This document shows positions 35,755 to 44,639 of a DNA stretch of 64,000 nucleotides, piece after piece; position 1 is the first letter of the stretch, and each line of letters opens with the position of its first letter. The stretch is from Streptomyces lincolnensis (lineage in GTDB: Bacteria; Actinomycetota; Actinomycetes; Streptomycetales; Streptomycetaceae): assembly GCF_021173675.1 (NCBI RefSeq), contig NZ_JAIHON010000003.1, positions 558,001 through 622,000 of the forward strand, given 5' to 3'. The translations under genes were made by a program, and so were the position numbers. Below the pieces are notes generated by a model, which made no database searches, was not told where the DNA came from, and saw only the letters and a program-made list of their open reading frames with translations.

Positions 35755-36355
35755 GCCCGAGCTGACGATCGACGTACGGGTGAGCCCGTTGGCACACCTG
35801 GAGGAACGCATGCGCGCCGCCGCCGTCACCGGCCCCCGCGGCGTCACGCTCACCGAGCGGCCGTTCCTCACCATGGTGAACCTGCGTGTCCCACCCGCCT
35901 CCGAGGCGGCCGACCGCATCGAGAAGGCCCTGGGAGCACCGCTGCCGGACCGGTGCGGCGACACCACCGCGGCCGGTCCCTGCACGGTGCTCTGGCTGGG
36001 CCCCGACGAGTGGCTCGTGCTGTCCCGGGACGAAGGGACCACCGCCGAACTGAGGGACGCCCTGGGCGGCGGCCCGGGGTCGGTCGTGGACGTCTCCGCC
36101 AACCGCACCACCGTGGAGCTGAGCGGCCCGTCCGCCCGGCAGGTGCTGGAGAAGGGCTGCCCACTGGACCTGCATCCCCGGGTCTTCGGCCCCGGCCGCG
36201 CGGTGTCGACCACGGTGGGCCCCGTCGCCGTACTGCTCTGGCAGGTCGACGACACACCGACGTACCGCCTGCTGCCGCGCTCCTCGTTCGCCGACTACCT
36301 CGCCCGCTGGCTCATCGACGCGATGAGCGAGTACCGCGCCCCGGAGGTGCCCTGA
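35747..36355 (+). CDS. soxG: Sarcosine oxidase gamma subunit
   Basis: 202 residues from ATG 35747, overlapping soxA. Conserved blocks include [22 protein letters not shown] and [20 protein letters not shown], then [11 protein letters not shown]. The subunit resembles the GcvT fold and caps the complex. It is the last gene of the operon and is followed by a hairpin-rich spacer before the convergent sugar transporter genes. Confidence 0.93.
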   Translation: MAEPELTIDVRVSPLAHLEERMRAAAVTGPRGVTLTERPFLTMVNLRVPPASEAADRIEKALGAPLPDRCGDTTAAGPCTVLWLGPDEWLVLSRDEGTTAELRDALGGGPGSVVDVSANRTTVELSGPSARQVLEKGCPLDLHPRVFGPGRAVSTTVGPVAVLLWQVDDTPTYRLLPRSSFADYLARWLIDAMSEYRAPEVP

Positions 36356-36416
36356 CGGAACCGGCCGGGTCCGCACTCGGCCCGGTCTGTGCCGGGTCGC
36401 CGGCCCCCGCCGTCAG
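36352..36416. terminator. Bidirectional hairpin region between soxG and the sugar permease
   Basis: CTGACGG (36352-36358) and CCGTCAG (36410-36416) flank an inner stem formed by CCGGGTCCG and CGGCCCGG. The structure spans the convergent stops at 36355 and 36413. There is no T tract. Confidence 0.45.
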
Positions 36417-37255
36417 CCCTTGACGGCGGAGCTGGCGACGCCCTGGACGAACCATCGCTGGAAGAAGGCGAAGACGACCAGGACGGGCAGGACCAGGAGC
36501 ACGCCGAAGGCGAGGATCTGGCCCCAGTCCGGGGGCAGTTGGCCCTGGAAGACGCTCATCTCCAGGGGAAGCGGGCGCACCGAGGGGTCGGAGACCATCA
36601 GGACCGGCCAGAGGAAGGAGCCCCACTGGGTGAGGAAGGTGAGGATCGCGACGGAGGCGAAGGCCGGCTTCGACATGGGGACGACGATGGCGAAGAAGGT
36701 GCGCCAGGGCCCGGCGCCGTCGATGCGGGCGGCCTCCTCGATGCTCGGCGGGATCGAGCGGAAGAACGTGTGGAACTGGTAGACGGAGAAGGCGTTGGCG
36801 ATGAAGGGGATCGCCTGGATGAAGAGCGTGTTGCGCTGGTCGTTGAACATGTAGAACAGCGGGACGGCCACCGACTCGAACGGGACGAGCATCAGCAGCA
36901 GCACGAGCGTGAACACGGCCTCCCGGCCCCGCCACTTCAGCCGTGACAGGCCGTACGCGGCCATCGAGTTGATGAACAGTCCGCCGGTCACGACCACGAA
37001 CGCCAGCAGCAGGGACACGCCCATGAAGCGCCAGAAGTAGCCGGTGCTGTCGGAGTTGAGGGCGTCCAGGACGGCCGTGTAGTTGTCGAAGGACAGGTGG
37101 GTGGGCAGGAAGCCGGACAGGCCGTTCAGTACTTCGTCCGAGGGCTTGAGGCTGCCCAGGAGCAGGTACAGGACGGGCAGCGCGAAGACGAACGCGAGCA
37201 CGCCGAGGACCGCGTAGTCGGCGAGGCGGCGCAGCGGGGGGCGGGTCGTGGCCAT
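36413..37255 (-). CDS. Carbohydrate ABC permease (MalG type)
   Basis: 280 residues from ATG 37255. Six membrane helices are visible, starting YAVLGVLAFVFALPVLYLLL. The EAA loop is PSIEEAARIDGAGPWRTFFA. The C-terminal QRWFVQGVASSAVKG is typical of the family. It starts 3 nt after the MalF-type gene. The ATPase is not encoded here; in Streptomyces a shared MsiK-type ATPase usually serves such importers. Confidence 0.92.
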   Translation of the reverse strand: MATTRPPLRRLADYAVLGVLAFVFALPVLYLLLGSLKPSDEVLNGLSGFLPTHLSFDNYTAVLDALNSDSTGYFWRFMGVSLLLAFVVVTGGLFINSMAAYGLSRLKWRGREAVFTLVLLLMLVPFESVAVPLFYMFNDQRNTLFIQAIPFIANAFSVYQFHTFFRSIPPSIEEAARIDGAGPWRTFFAIVVPMSKPAFASVAILTFLTQWGSFLWPVLMVSDPSVRPLPLEMSVFQGQLPPDWGQILAFGVLLVLPVLVVFAFFQRWFVQGVASSAVKG

Positions 37256-37258
37256 GGG

Positions 37259-38248
37259 TCAGTCCTCGTTTCCGGGCCGGACGACGCGGCGCTGGACGAG
37301 CGTCAGGACGACGACGATCAGGAAGAAGACGACGGTGATCGCGGACGCCTGCCCGATGTTGTTCTGGTCGAAGGCGGTGGTGACGGCCTGGTACATGACG
37401 GTGCGGGTGGCGTCCTCGTCGAGGCCGCCGCCGTGGATGAGGACGTAGACCTGGTCGAAGACCCGGAAGGAGAGCACCGAGGTGAGCATCGCGACGAAGA
37501 CCAGGGTGCCGCGGATACCGGGCAGTGTGACGTGGCGGAACTGCTGCCAGCGGGAGGCACGGTCGAGGCGGGCGGCTTCGTAGAGTTCGGTGGGGATCTG
37601 CTGGAGGCCGGCGAGCAGGATGACCATCTGGAAGCCGACGCCCTGCCAGACGGACAGCACGATGATCGAGGCCATGGCGGTGGCGGCGTCACCGAGCCAG
37701 TCGAAGGCGCCCCAGTTGCCGAAACTCACCGCGTGCAGCGCGGAGTTGAGCAGACCCTGGTCGCTGCGGGCGAGGATGAGCCGCCAGATGACGGCGACCA
37801 GCGCCATCGGGAAGACCACCGGCATGAAGAACAACGACCGGAAGAGGCCGATGGCCTTGAGCTTGCGGTTGAGCAGGATCGCCAGCGCCAGTGCGAGGCA
37901 GGTCTGCAGGGGGACGACGACCACGGCGAAGGTCAGGTTGTTCAGCAGGGCCCGCAGGAACGGGCCGGACAGGTCGGGGTCGGTGAACAGCCGCCGGTAC
38001 TGCTCCAGCCCGAAGAAGGAGGGAGCCAGCGGGGAGCCGAGGCGCACGTTGTAGAAGGAGAGCACCACGGCGTAGCCGAACGGGACGCCGACGAAGGCGA
38101 TGAGTCCGGCGACGGCGGGTGTGGACATGAGCAGTCCGTGCACCCATTCGCGGCTCTTGCGGGCTGGCCGGGCCGGCCCGGGGTTCTTCGGGGGCGGGGC
38201 CTTGTCCCGGCCGGAGGACACGGCGTGCGCGGGTTCCACGGTCTTCAC
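37259..38248 (-). CDS. Carbohydrate ABC permease (MalF type)
   Basis: 329 residues from GTG 38248. A basic Pro-rich N-terminus precedes six helices (GLLMSTPAVAGLIAFVGVPF at the first). The EAA loop is IPTELYEAARLDRASRWQQF. It forms the membrane channel with the MalG-type protein. It lies between the binding-protein gene and malG-like gene in one operon transcribed leftward. Confidence 0.92.
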   Translation of the reverse strand: MKTVEPAHAVSSGRDKAPPPKNPGPARPARKSREWVHGLLMSTPAVAGLIAFVGVPFGYAVVLSFYNVRLGSPLAPSFFGLEQYRRLFTDPDLSGPFLRALLNNLTFAVVVVPLQTCLALALAILLNRKLKAIGLFRSLFFMPVVFPMALVAVIWRLILARSDQGLLNSALHAVSFGNWGAFDWLGDAATAMASIIVLSVWQGVGFQMVILLAGLQQIPTELYEAARLDRASRWQQFRHVTLPGIRGTLVFVAMLTSVLSFRVFDQVYVLIHGGGLDEDATRTVMYQAVTTAFDQNNIGQASAITVVFFLIVVVLTLVQRRVVRPGNED

Positions 38249-38312
38249 GGGTGGAGTCCTGTTCCCGGCGGGGGCGAGCGGGCTCTCGCCTGCCCGCCCC
38301 CGCCGACGAGTC

Positions 38313-39656
38313 CTACGGGATCTTGTAGCCGGCGTTGTCGGAGAAGTCCTGGTCGATGGCGCGGGCGGCCTTCTCCAGCGTGCTCTTGGGGTCGGCGCCG
38401 CCGTAGATCGAGTTGAGGGCGTCGCTGAACTTCGCGGTGATGGTGGGGTATCCGGCGGTGACCGGGCGGGTGACGGCGACGCAGGACTTGGTGATGTCGC
38501 TGTCGCCGCAGGGCCTGGCGAGCTGGTCGGCGAAGAGCTGGAGCGGGCCGCCCCGTTTGTACAGGGGGCTCTTGGCCAGGGCGGACCTGGTGGCGGGCAC
38601 CGCGCCGTTCGCCGTCGTCATGGCCGTGACGTTGGTGTCGTTCAGGAGGTAGTCCAGAAAGGCGCCGGCGGCCTTGGCGTTCTTGCTGTCGGCGCCGATG
38701 CCCCAGGCCCAGGAGCCCTGGCCGGTCTTGGGTCCGTTGCCGAAGTCGGGCAGCGGCAGCACGACGAGGTCGTCGCCGAGGGCCTTGCTGTAGGCGGGGT
38801 ACATCCAGTGGCCGACCCAGCTGAGTGCGACGCGGCCCTTGGCGAAGGCGTTGCCGTCGGTGTTGGGGTCGACGTAGGGCTTCCAGGACTGGAAGGTCTT
38901 CATCGCGGAGACCACGGCCGGGGTGTCGAGGGCGCCCTCGGCCTTGCCGTCCTTGAGCAGGGAGCCGCCGGCGGACCAGACGACGGGGGAGAAGCCGTAG
39001 GTGCCCCACTCGTTGTTGAAGCCGCTGTTCTCCTGGAGGTCGAGGACCTTGCCGTCGGAGTCCTTGGCCTTCAGGGCCTTGAGCGCGGCGGTGAACCCGT
39101 CCGCGGTCCAGTCGTCGGACAGACCGGTGGGGTACTTCACGCCGGCGGCGTCCAGGAGCTTCTTGTTGCCGAAGACGCCGAGCCCGGAGTCGTACATGCC
39201 CAGGCCGTAGTGCTTGCCGCTGATCTCGCCCTGCGCCTTGCCGGCGTCGGTCGCGTCGGCCATCGTCCGTGAGGACACATAGGAGTCGATCGGGGCGAGC
39301 TTGTTGGTGTAGACGAAGTTCGCCATGGTCGGGCCGTCGAACTCCATCACGTCCGGCAGCTCGGAGGCGTCGGTGGCGGTGATGGTCTTGGTGTAGTCGT
39401 TGCCGGGGATCAGCTTCAGCTCGACCTTGACGTTCTTCTGCGAGGAGTTGAAGTTCCTCACCGCGTTCTGCAACGCGGTGTCCTCGCTCTTCTGGCCCTG
39501 GTGGGCCCACACGCTGATGGTGCCCTTGCCGCTGCCCGCCTCGGCGGAGGCGTCCGAGCCGCCGCCTCCGCCGCAGGCGGCCAGTGCGACCAGGGGCAGG
39601 GCGAGGGCCAGACCGGTGCGGGCCGTGCGGCGATACCTTCTGCTGTGTGCGTCCAT
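38313..39656 (-). CDS. Sugar-binding lipoprotein of ABC importer
   Basis: 447 residues from ATG 39656 (GGAGGC upstream). Signal with lipobox LVALAACGGG, so Cys is lipidated at the membrane surface. It is a family 1 extracellular solute-binding protein: TISVWAHQGQKSEDT near the start, MEFDGPTMANFVY, and a Trp-rich ligand cleft (GHWMYPAYSKAL, GSWAWGIGAD). It delivers sugar or oligosaccharide to the two permeases. The glycosidase across the LacI gene suggests a fructoside or related sugar. Confidence 0.92.
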   Translation of the reverse strand: MDAHSRRYRRTARTGLALALPLVALAACGGGGGSDASAEAGSGKGTISVWAHQGQKSEDTALQNAVRNFNSSQKNVKVELKLIPGNDYTKTITATDASELPDVMEFDGPTMANFVYTNKLAPIDSYVSSRTMADATDAGKAQGEISGKHYGLGMYDSGLGVFGNKKLLDAAGVKYPTGLSDDWTADGFTAALKALKAKDSDGKVLDLQENSGFNNEWGTYGFSPVVWSAGGSLLKDGKAEGALDTPAVVSAMKTFQSWKPYVDPNTDGNAFAKGRVALSWVGHWMYPAYSKALGDDLVVLPLPDFGNGPKTGQGSWAWGIGADSKNAKAAGAFLDYLLNDTNVTAMTTANGAVPATRSALAKSPLYKRGGPLQLFADQLARPCGDSDITKSCVAVTRPVTAGYPTITAKFSDALNSIYGGADPKSTLEKAARAIDQDFSDNAGYKIP

Positions 39657-39761
39657 GGGCGGATGCCTCCGTGCGTCAGTGCGGGGTGAGGGTGCCAACT
39701 GCGGTGGTTCTTGCGGCGTGGGGCGGGGCGTGGGGCTGAAGGGCCCACGGGTGTGCGGGGG

Positions 39762-40781
39762 TCACTGCGGTCCGCGCGGGGCCGGCGGAGCGGTCGTGTC
39801 GCGCAGGACGAAACGGATGGGCATCTGCACGTGCCCGGGTGTCCCGGCCTCCGGTTCGTCCAGCTGCTGGAGCAGCAGGCGGGCGGCTTCGGCGCCTTGA
39901 CCGGCGACCGGCTGGGCGACGGTCGTCAGCCCGATCACATCGGAGAGTTCGTGGTCGTCGAAACCGACGATGGACACGTCGTCGGGCACCTTCAGACGGT
40001 GGCGGCGCAGGGCGCGCAGGGCGCCCATCGCCATCTCGTCGGACTGGGCGAACACCGCGGTCGGCGGCCGGGAGACGACGAGGAGCTCGGTCATGGCCCG
40101 CTCGCCGCCCTCCACGGTGTAGTCGCCGTCCGCCTCCAGCGCCGGATCGTGCGCGATCCCGGCGTCGGCCAGCACGTCCAGGTAGGCCCGGCGGCGGTCG
40201 ACGGGAGTGGTCCAGTGCAGGGGCTCGCTGGCCCCGGAGACCATGCCGATCCTGCGGTGCCCGAGGTTCACCAGATGCCGTACGGCGCTCTCCGCGCCGA
40301 CCCGGTCGTCGATGCCGACCACGGTGAAGCCCTCCCTCGCCCCACCGACGGTGCTGGCCAGCGGCACCCCCAGAGAGCGCAGCGCGGCGGCCTCCTCCTC
40401 GTCGGGGATCAGCAGGGAGAGCACGGCGTCCACCCGCTTGCGCACCGGCAGCTTGGTGAAGAAACGCTTGCGCGTCTCCGGCGAGCCCAGGTTGTACAGC
40501 AGGACGTCGTAGCCGGCGGCGCTGAACACCTGCTCCGCCGCGTCGAGCACGGTGCCGAAGAACCAGCGGCCGATGTACGGGGCGATGACCCCGATGGTGA
40601 AGGTGCGCCCGCTGGCCAGGCTGGAGGCCGAGCGCGAGGCGGTGTAGCCGAGCCGGGCGGCGACGGCCGCGATCTGGTCCCGCACCTCGTCGGACACGCC
40701 CGGCCGGCCGCGCAGGGCGCGGGACACGGTGGACGCGGAGACTCCGGCGGCGCGGGCGACATCGGTGATGCGAGCCGTCAC
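39762..40781 (-). CDS. LacI family regulator of the sugar operon
   Basis: 339 residues from GTG 40781 with GGGAGGAAG. HTH: ITDVARAAGVSASTVSRALRG and the hinge SSLASGRTFTIGVIAPY. The periplasmic-binding-like effector domain contains AVFAQSDEMAMGALRAL and VSIVGFDDHELSDVIGL. It lies between the importer and the divergent GH32-like gene, and a LacI-type dyad precedes it. It probably represses both units until its sugar is present. Confidence 0.92.
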   Translation of the reverse strand: MTARITDVARAAGVSASTVSRALRGRPGVSDEVRDQIAAVAARLGYTASRSASSLASGRTFTIGVIAPYIGRWFFGTVLDAAEQVFSAAGYDVLLYNLGSPETRKRFFTKLPVRKRVDAVLSLLIPDEEEAAALRSLGVPLASTVGGAREGFTVVGIDDRVGAESAVRHLVNLGHRRIGMVSGASEPLHWTTPVDRRRAYLDVLADAGIAHDPALEADGDYTVEGGERAMTELLVVSRPPTAVFAQSDEMAMGALRALRRHRLKVPDDVSIVGFDDHELSDVIGLTTVAQPVAGQGAEAARLLLQQLDEPEAGTPGHVQMPIRFVLRDTTAPPAPRGPQ

Positions 40782-40853
40782 GGCGCACTTCCTCCCGTTG
40801 GGTTCACGTCGGTGTGATCTGTGGGTGACGTGACCGTAGACCCGCCCTTGTTG

Positions 40854-40870
40854 TTGCGCAAGCGTTTGCG
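40854..40870. promoter_or_regulatory. LacI-type operator
   Basis: The dyad GCGCAAGCGTTTGCG, preceded by TT, matches the CG-centred LacI-family consensus (GCAAnCGnTTGC-like). It lies between the divergent LacI gene (start 40781) and the GH32-like gene (start 40963), in an A/T-richer stretch. Confidence 0.7.
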
Positions 40871-40962
40871 TTCATATTTACTTGGGCCGATTCTCAAGTG
40901 AGACCTTGATTGCCAGTGGTCAGCGCACGCGTTTGGGCGCTCCGAGCCGACAGGAACCGCGC

Positions 40963-42312
40963 ATGCGATACGCCCCGCCCGGCCTCGTGGTCAACGACTT
41001 CGCCGTCCTGCGTGACGACGACGGCACGTACACGGTGCTGCACCTGCAGGGCCCCTGGACCGAGGAGTTCGACCACCTGCGGATGGAGACCTCCTACGGC
41101 CGGGCCACCTCCACCGACCTGGTCGACTGGCGGCCCGCGGGCCCGGCCTTCGGCACCGGTCTGCCCGGCCGCTTCGACCATCAGGCCGTGTGGACGATGC
41201 ACCCGATCCGGCACGGCGACGGAACGGCGATGTTCTACACCGGGGTGAGCGGACTGACCGCGCGGGGCTGGCCGCTCCAGTCCGTCGGCCTCGCGTACTC
41301 CGACCGCACCGACGGCACCGGCTGGCGCCGCCACGGCACCGGACCCGTCGTGGAGGCCGACGGCCGCTGGTACCGCACCGGGGAGCGCATGGGCTGGCGC
41401 GACCCCTTCGTCGTCCCCGACGACGAGGGCGACGGCTGGGTCATGGTGATCTGCGCCGCCGACGCCTCCCTGCCCGTCGAGGTCAGCGGCTGCGTCGCCT
41501 GGGCCACCTCCGACGACCTGGAGCGGTGGACCGTGCACCCGCCGCTCGTCTCCCCGGGGGACGTCGACGAGCTGGAATGCCCGGTCCTGGAACGCCTCGA
41601 CGACGGCAGCTGGCTGCTGCTCGGCTCGATCGGCGCCAGCCGCGGCTTCGAGGCGTGGACCGCGCCCCGCCTGCGCGGCCCCTGGACCCGCCGCGGCCCG
41701 CTGGGCCCCAGCGGCTCCTACGCTCCCCGGATCGTCGCCGCACCCGACGGCTCCCGCGTCGTCGTGCACACCACCCCCCGCCGTGTCGGCCTCACCGACA
41801 CCGGCGAACGCTGCCGCGGCATGCTCGCCCAGCCCAAACTCCTGGTCACCCCGCCGGACGAGGCACCCCGCCTGGAGTGGTGGCCGGGCCTGGACACCTG
41901 GCTCGGCGAGGAGAGCACCCGGCCCGCGCCGCACGCGGTCGGCGACCTGGAGATATCAGGCCCCGCCGAGATCACCCTGCGCACCGCCGCCCCCGGCGGC
42001 GACGAGCCCGCACTCGTCGTCGGCTGCGACGGCAAGAACCTCTGGGTGACCGGCCCGGACGGCACCCGCCTCGGCGAGACGATCCTGACCGAACCCGCCG
42101 CCACCTTGCGGATCCTGACCATCGGTGAGTACGTCGAGGTCTACGCCGACGGCGTCTTCGCCCTCAACGCCCTGTGCTACTCCGGCCACCCCGCCCGGTG
42201 GACCACCGTCACCGACGGCCGCGCCCGCACCCTTCCGGTCCGCCCGATCCGCCTCCCCGACCCCCGCCGCGACGACGCCTCGGCGATCTGGCCCGGTCCG
42301 ACAGCCCGCTGA
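40963..42312 (+). CDS. GH32-like glycosidase (GH-J clan, degenerate nucleophile motif)
   Basis: 449 residues from ATG 40963 (CAGGAA upstream), no signal peptide. Five-bladed propeller features: VVNDFAVLRDDDGTYTVLHL at the start, GWRDPFVVPDDEGDGWVMV with the RDP transition-state stabiliser, and DELECPVLERLDDGSWLLLG with the ECP acid/base Glu. A C-terminal beta-sandwich follows from about residue 320. The usual WMNDPNG block is VVNDFAV here; the nucleophile Asp is kept but Pro-Asn is lost. It may act on imported fructosides inside the cell. Confidence 0.78.
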   Translation: MRYAPPGLVVNDFAVLRDDDGTYTVLHLQGPWTEEFDHLRMETSYGRATSTDLVDWRPAGPAFGTGLPGRFDHQAVWTMHPIRHGDGTAMFYTGVSGLTARGWPLQSVGLAYSDRTDGTGWRRHGTGPVVEADGRWYRTGERMGWRDPFVVPDDEGDGWVMVICAADASLPVEVSGCVAWATSDDLERWTVHPPLVSPGDVDELECPVLERLDDGSWLLLGSIGASRGFEAWTAPRLRGPWTRRGPLGPSGSYAPRIVAAPDGSRVVVHTTPRRVGLTDTGERCRGMLAQPKLLVTPPDEAPRLEWWPGLDTWLGEESTRPAPHAVGDLEISGPAEITLRTAAPGGDEPALVVGCDGKNLWVTGPDGTRLGETILTEPAATLRILTIGEYVEVYADGVFALNALCYSGHPARWTTVTDGRARTLPVRPIRLPDPRRDDASAIWPGPTAR

Positions 42313-42339
42313 CCGCCCTCTCCGCGCCCCACCCGGCTA

Positions 42340-42387
42340 TTCCTGGAGGTACGGATGAGCCTCTCTTCCTGGAGTACGGATGAGCCT
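42340..42387. repeat. Direct repeat containing a ribosome site and start codon
   Basis: TTCCTGGAGGTACGGATGAG (from 42340) is repeated from 42366 with one G missing; both copies run on into CCT. The unit carries GGAGG and ATG. It looks like a small duplication at the edge of the relic that follows. It lies in the 239-bp gap after the glycosidase. Confidence 0.7.
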
Positions 42388-42405
42388 GGCGACGCATGCC
42401 GTCGC

Positions 42406-42531
42406 GCTGTACTTGCCGGTGACTCGGCCCGCGCCGGTCTCGCGCTCGGCATCGCCCGGCGACTCCCGGCGGCAGACCTACCCCGGCACCGCCGGACCGT
42501 CCTGATCTCGGATATCTCCCGGTGGGCGACG
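42406..42531 (+). pseudogene. Fragment of an HSL-type alpha/beta hydrolase
   Basis: About 42 codons read VLAGDSARAGLALGIARRL followed by PRHRRTVLISDISRW. This matches the nucleophile elbow and next strand of hormone-sensitive-lipase-type hydrolases (GDSAG, then LVLISPW). The final Gly of GDSAG is Arg. No other part of the gene is present on either side; the downstream sequence belongs to the convergent HTH gene. Confidence 0.55.
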
Positions 42532-42551
42532 GAGTCCGGCCGCCCCGCCCC

Positions 42552-43430
42552 TCACGGCGTGGAGAACAGGCCGGGACCCGAAGGCGAGGAGCCGCCGGCG
42601 CCGACGCCGTTCGTGACCCGCAGGAAGTCCAGCTTCTCCGCTTCGGCGGACCCCGCGGCCACCGTGTAGAGGACGAGGCGGATGTCGCAGCCGGGGACGG
42701 TGAGCACGTCGCAGTCGCAGACGACCTCGCCGACCTGGGGGTGCGCGATGGTCTTGCGGGAGGACACGTGCGGTCCGACCGCACCGTCGTCCCACAGCCG
42801 GGCGAACTCCGCACTGGTGGAGCGCAGTTCAGCGACCAGATCGAGCAGCCCATGGTCGTGGGGGTAGGTGACGAGCGCCGTGCGCAGATCGGCGACGAGG
42901 GCGGGGCGCAGGGCGTCGCCGTCATCGACCACGGGCCAGGCCGCGAGCCCCTGGGGGCCCGTGGTGAAGACCGCTCGCAGCAGGTTCCGCTCGACGGGTG
43001 TCCGTGTGCTCGGGTCCCCCAGCAGCACGGTCCATGCGGGCGTCCAGGACAGCAGCGTCCAGTCGGCACTGAACACACCCACCGGGAACTCACCGAGGCG
43101 AGCCAGCATCCGCTGGACCCCCGCGGGAACATGCGTGGAGACCGTCCCCTCCTGTGGTGGGAGGAGGCCGGCCAGCCGGTAGGCGTGGTCGCGTTCGGCA
43201 GGCTGCAACTGCAGGGCCCTGGCGAGGCTCGCGACGACCTGCGCCGAGGGGCTGGTGGCGCGCCCCTGTTCCAGGCGGACCACGTAGTCGACGGACAGCC
43301 CGGCGAGGTCGGCCAGTTCCTCGCGCCGCAGCCCCACCGCCCGGCGCCCGGGTCGTGCGGGCCGGCCGACGTCCAGGGGAGAGAGCCGGTCGCGCCAGCG
43401 GCGCAATGCCGTTCCAAGGGTCTCGTCCAC
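42552..43430 (-). CDS. XRE-family regulator with MmyB-like ligand domain
   Basis: 292 residues from GTG 43430. HTH (about 25-75): GLRREELADLAGLSVDYVVR then LEQGRATSPSAQVVASLARAL. The C-terminal MmyB-like/PAS-like domain has GVFSADWTLLSWTPAWTVLLG and VVCDCDVLTVPGCDIRLVLYT. It diverges from an SDR gene at 43533, a very common pairing in Streptomyces in which the XRE protein represses the reductase. CACAAT ends 6 nt before the GTG, so it may be leaderless. Confidence 0.87.
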   Translation of the reverse strand: MDETLGTALRRWRDRLSPLDVGRPARPGRRAVGLRREELADLAGLSVDYVVRLEQGRATSPSAQVVASLARALQLQPAERDHAYRLAGLLPPQEGTVSTHVPAGVQRMLARLGEFPVGVFSADWTLLSWTPAWTVLLGDPSTRTPVERNLLRAVFTTGPQGLAAWPVVDDGDALRPALVADLRTALVTYPHDHGLLDLVAELRSTSAEFARLWDDGAVGPHVSSRKTIAHPQVGEVVCDCDVLTVPGCDIRLVLYTVAAGSAEAEKLDFLRVTNGVGAGGSSPSGPGLFSTP

Positions 43431-43532
43431 TCGACCATTGTGTCCGTCGGCGGGTCGACGTGCCTGGTACTGGCTGTCCTACCGTCGTAGAGGGCACTGG
43501 CAGTCCGCTTCCGGCGGTCCGAGGGTGAAGGC

Positions 43533-44228
43533 ATGACGACAACATTCATCACCGGAGCCAACAAGTCCCTCGGGTACGAGACCGCCCGCCGCCTGATCGA
43601 GGCCGGCCACACCGTCCTGGTCGGTGCGCGTGATCCGGAGCGTGGCCGTGCGGCCGCCGACGCGCTCGGGGCGCGTTTCGTGCAGATCGACGTGACCGAC
43701 GACGCGTCGGTGGCCGCGTCCGCCGCCGACATCGAAGCCCGAGAGGGGGCCATCGACGTCCTCATCAACAACGCCGGTGTCTTGGGCACTCACAGCCCCG
43801 CCGACCAGATCACGGCCGGTGACGCGTCCGAGGTGTTCGAGGTCAATGTCATCGGGGTCGTCCGGGTGACGCACGCGTTCCTTCCCCTCCTGCGCAAGTC
43901 CGCGCAGCCCGTCATCGTCAACGTCTCCAGCGGCATGGGGTCGTTCACCCTGACCCACGACACCGAGCGCGCCGAGGGCCGGAACCTCGCACCGCTCTAC
44001 ACGGCGTCGAAAGCCGCCGTGACCATGCTGACCACGCAGTACGCGAAGGCATGGCCGGACGTGAAGGTGAACGCGGCCGACCCGGGCTACACCGCGACCG
44101 ACTTCAACGGACACAGCGGCCCGCAGACGGTGACCGAGGGGACCGACGCGATCGTCGCACTCGCCACCATCGGACCGGACGGACCGACCGGAACCTTCCG
44201 CGACCGTCACGGTGCGGTGGCGTGGTGA
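43533..44228 (+). CDS. Short-chain dehydrogenase/reductase
   Basis: 231 residues from ATG 43533 (GAGGGTGAAGG upstream). TGANKSLGYETARRL cofactor loop, VGARDPERG with Arg favouring NADP(H), LINNAGVLG, catalytic Ser in NVSSGMGS, and LYTASKAAV with Tyr and Lys. Probable target of the divergent XRE regulator. Substrate unknown, likely a carbonyl compound. Confidence 0.88.
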   Translation: MTTTFITGANKSLGYETARRLIEAGHTVLVGARDPERGRAAADALGARFVQIDVTDDASVAASAADIEAREGAIDVLINNAGVLGTHSPADQITAGDASEVFEVNVIGVVRVTHAFLPLLRKSAQPVIVNVSSGMGSFTLTHDTERAEGRNLAPLYTASKAAVTMLTTQYAKAWPDVKVNAADPGYTATDFNGHSGPQTVTEGTDAIVALATIGPDGPTGTFRDRHGAVAW

Positions 44229-44297
44229 CCCGACCCTGAATACCCGGCTGCGGCCGATGGCGAGGGCGCCGGGCGGGCCTGCGACGAGGGGGAGACG

Positions 44298-44420
44298 GTG
44301 GACGGGATCCGGTGGTGGGCAACGGCGGAGGAAGTCGATCTCGGCTACCGGGTGCTGTTCGCACGAGGTCTGAGCCCGGCCGGTCTGTTGACGCGGCTCG
44401 GAGTGGAGGTGGAGGCCGGT
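44298..44420 (+). pseudogene. N-terminal fragment of a DUF6461-like protein
   Basis: From GTG 44298 (GGGGGAGAC upstream) the frame reads DGIRWWATAEEVDLGYRVLF then ARGLSPAGLLTRLGV. This resembles the N-terminus of DUF6461 proteins (W, then a CLTFVRGLSPEEVL-type strand-helix). After about 40 codons the similarity stops and the frame becomes non-coding in character, so only a fragment remains. The rest of the 411-bp gap 44229-44639 shows nothing else. Confidence 0.45.
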
Positions 44421-44639
44421 CACGGACCCGGCGACTCGGCGCGGTCCTCGAACTGCCTGGCACACGTGATGCGAACAGCAGGGGTGGGTCGGTCCGCTCC
44501 AAGGGCCCGGCTCAGGTGGTGGTGTGTGGCTCGCGCACGGGTCGGCCGGTAATTCGTTTGCCGCGGCGGCGAGTTGACGCTGGACTGGGGCGGGCCGTTA
44601 CGGGGCGGTGGTGGCCGGTATTCCAGGAAGGCAGTGGCC

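Noticed and set aside
36413..42312. Complete sugar ABC system
   Set aside because: No ATPase gene is present in the window, so it can only be described as a partial set relying on a shared ATPase.
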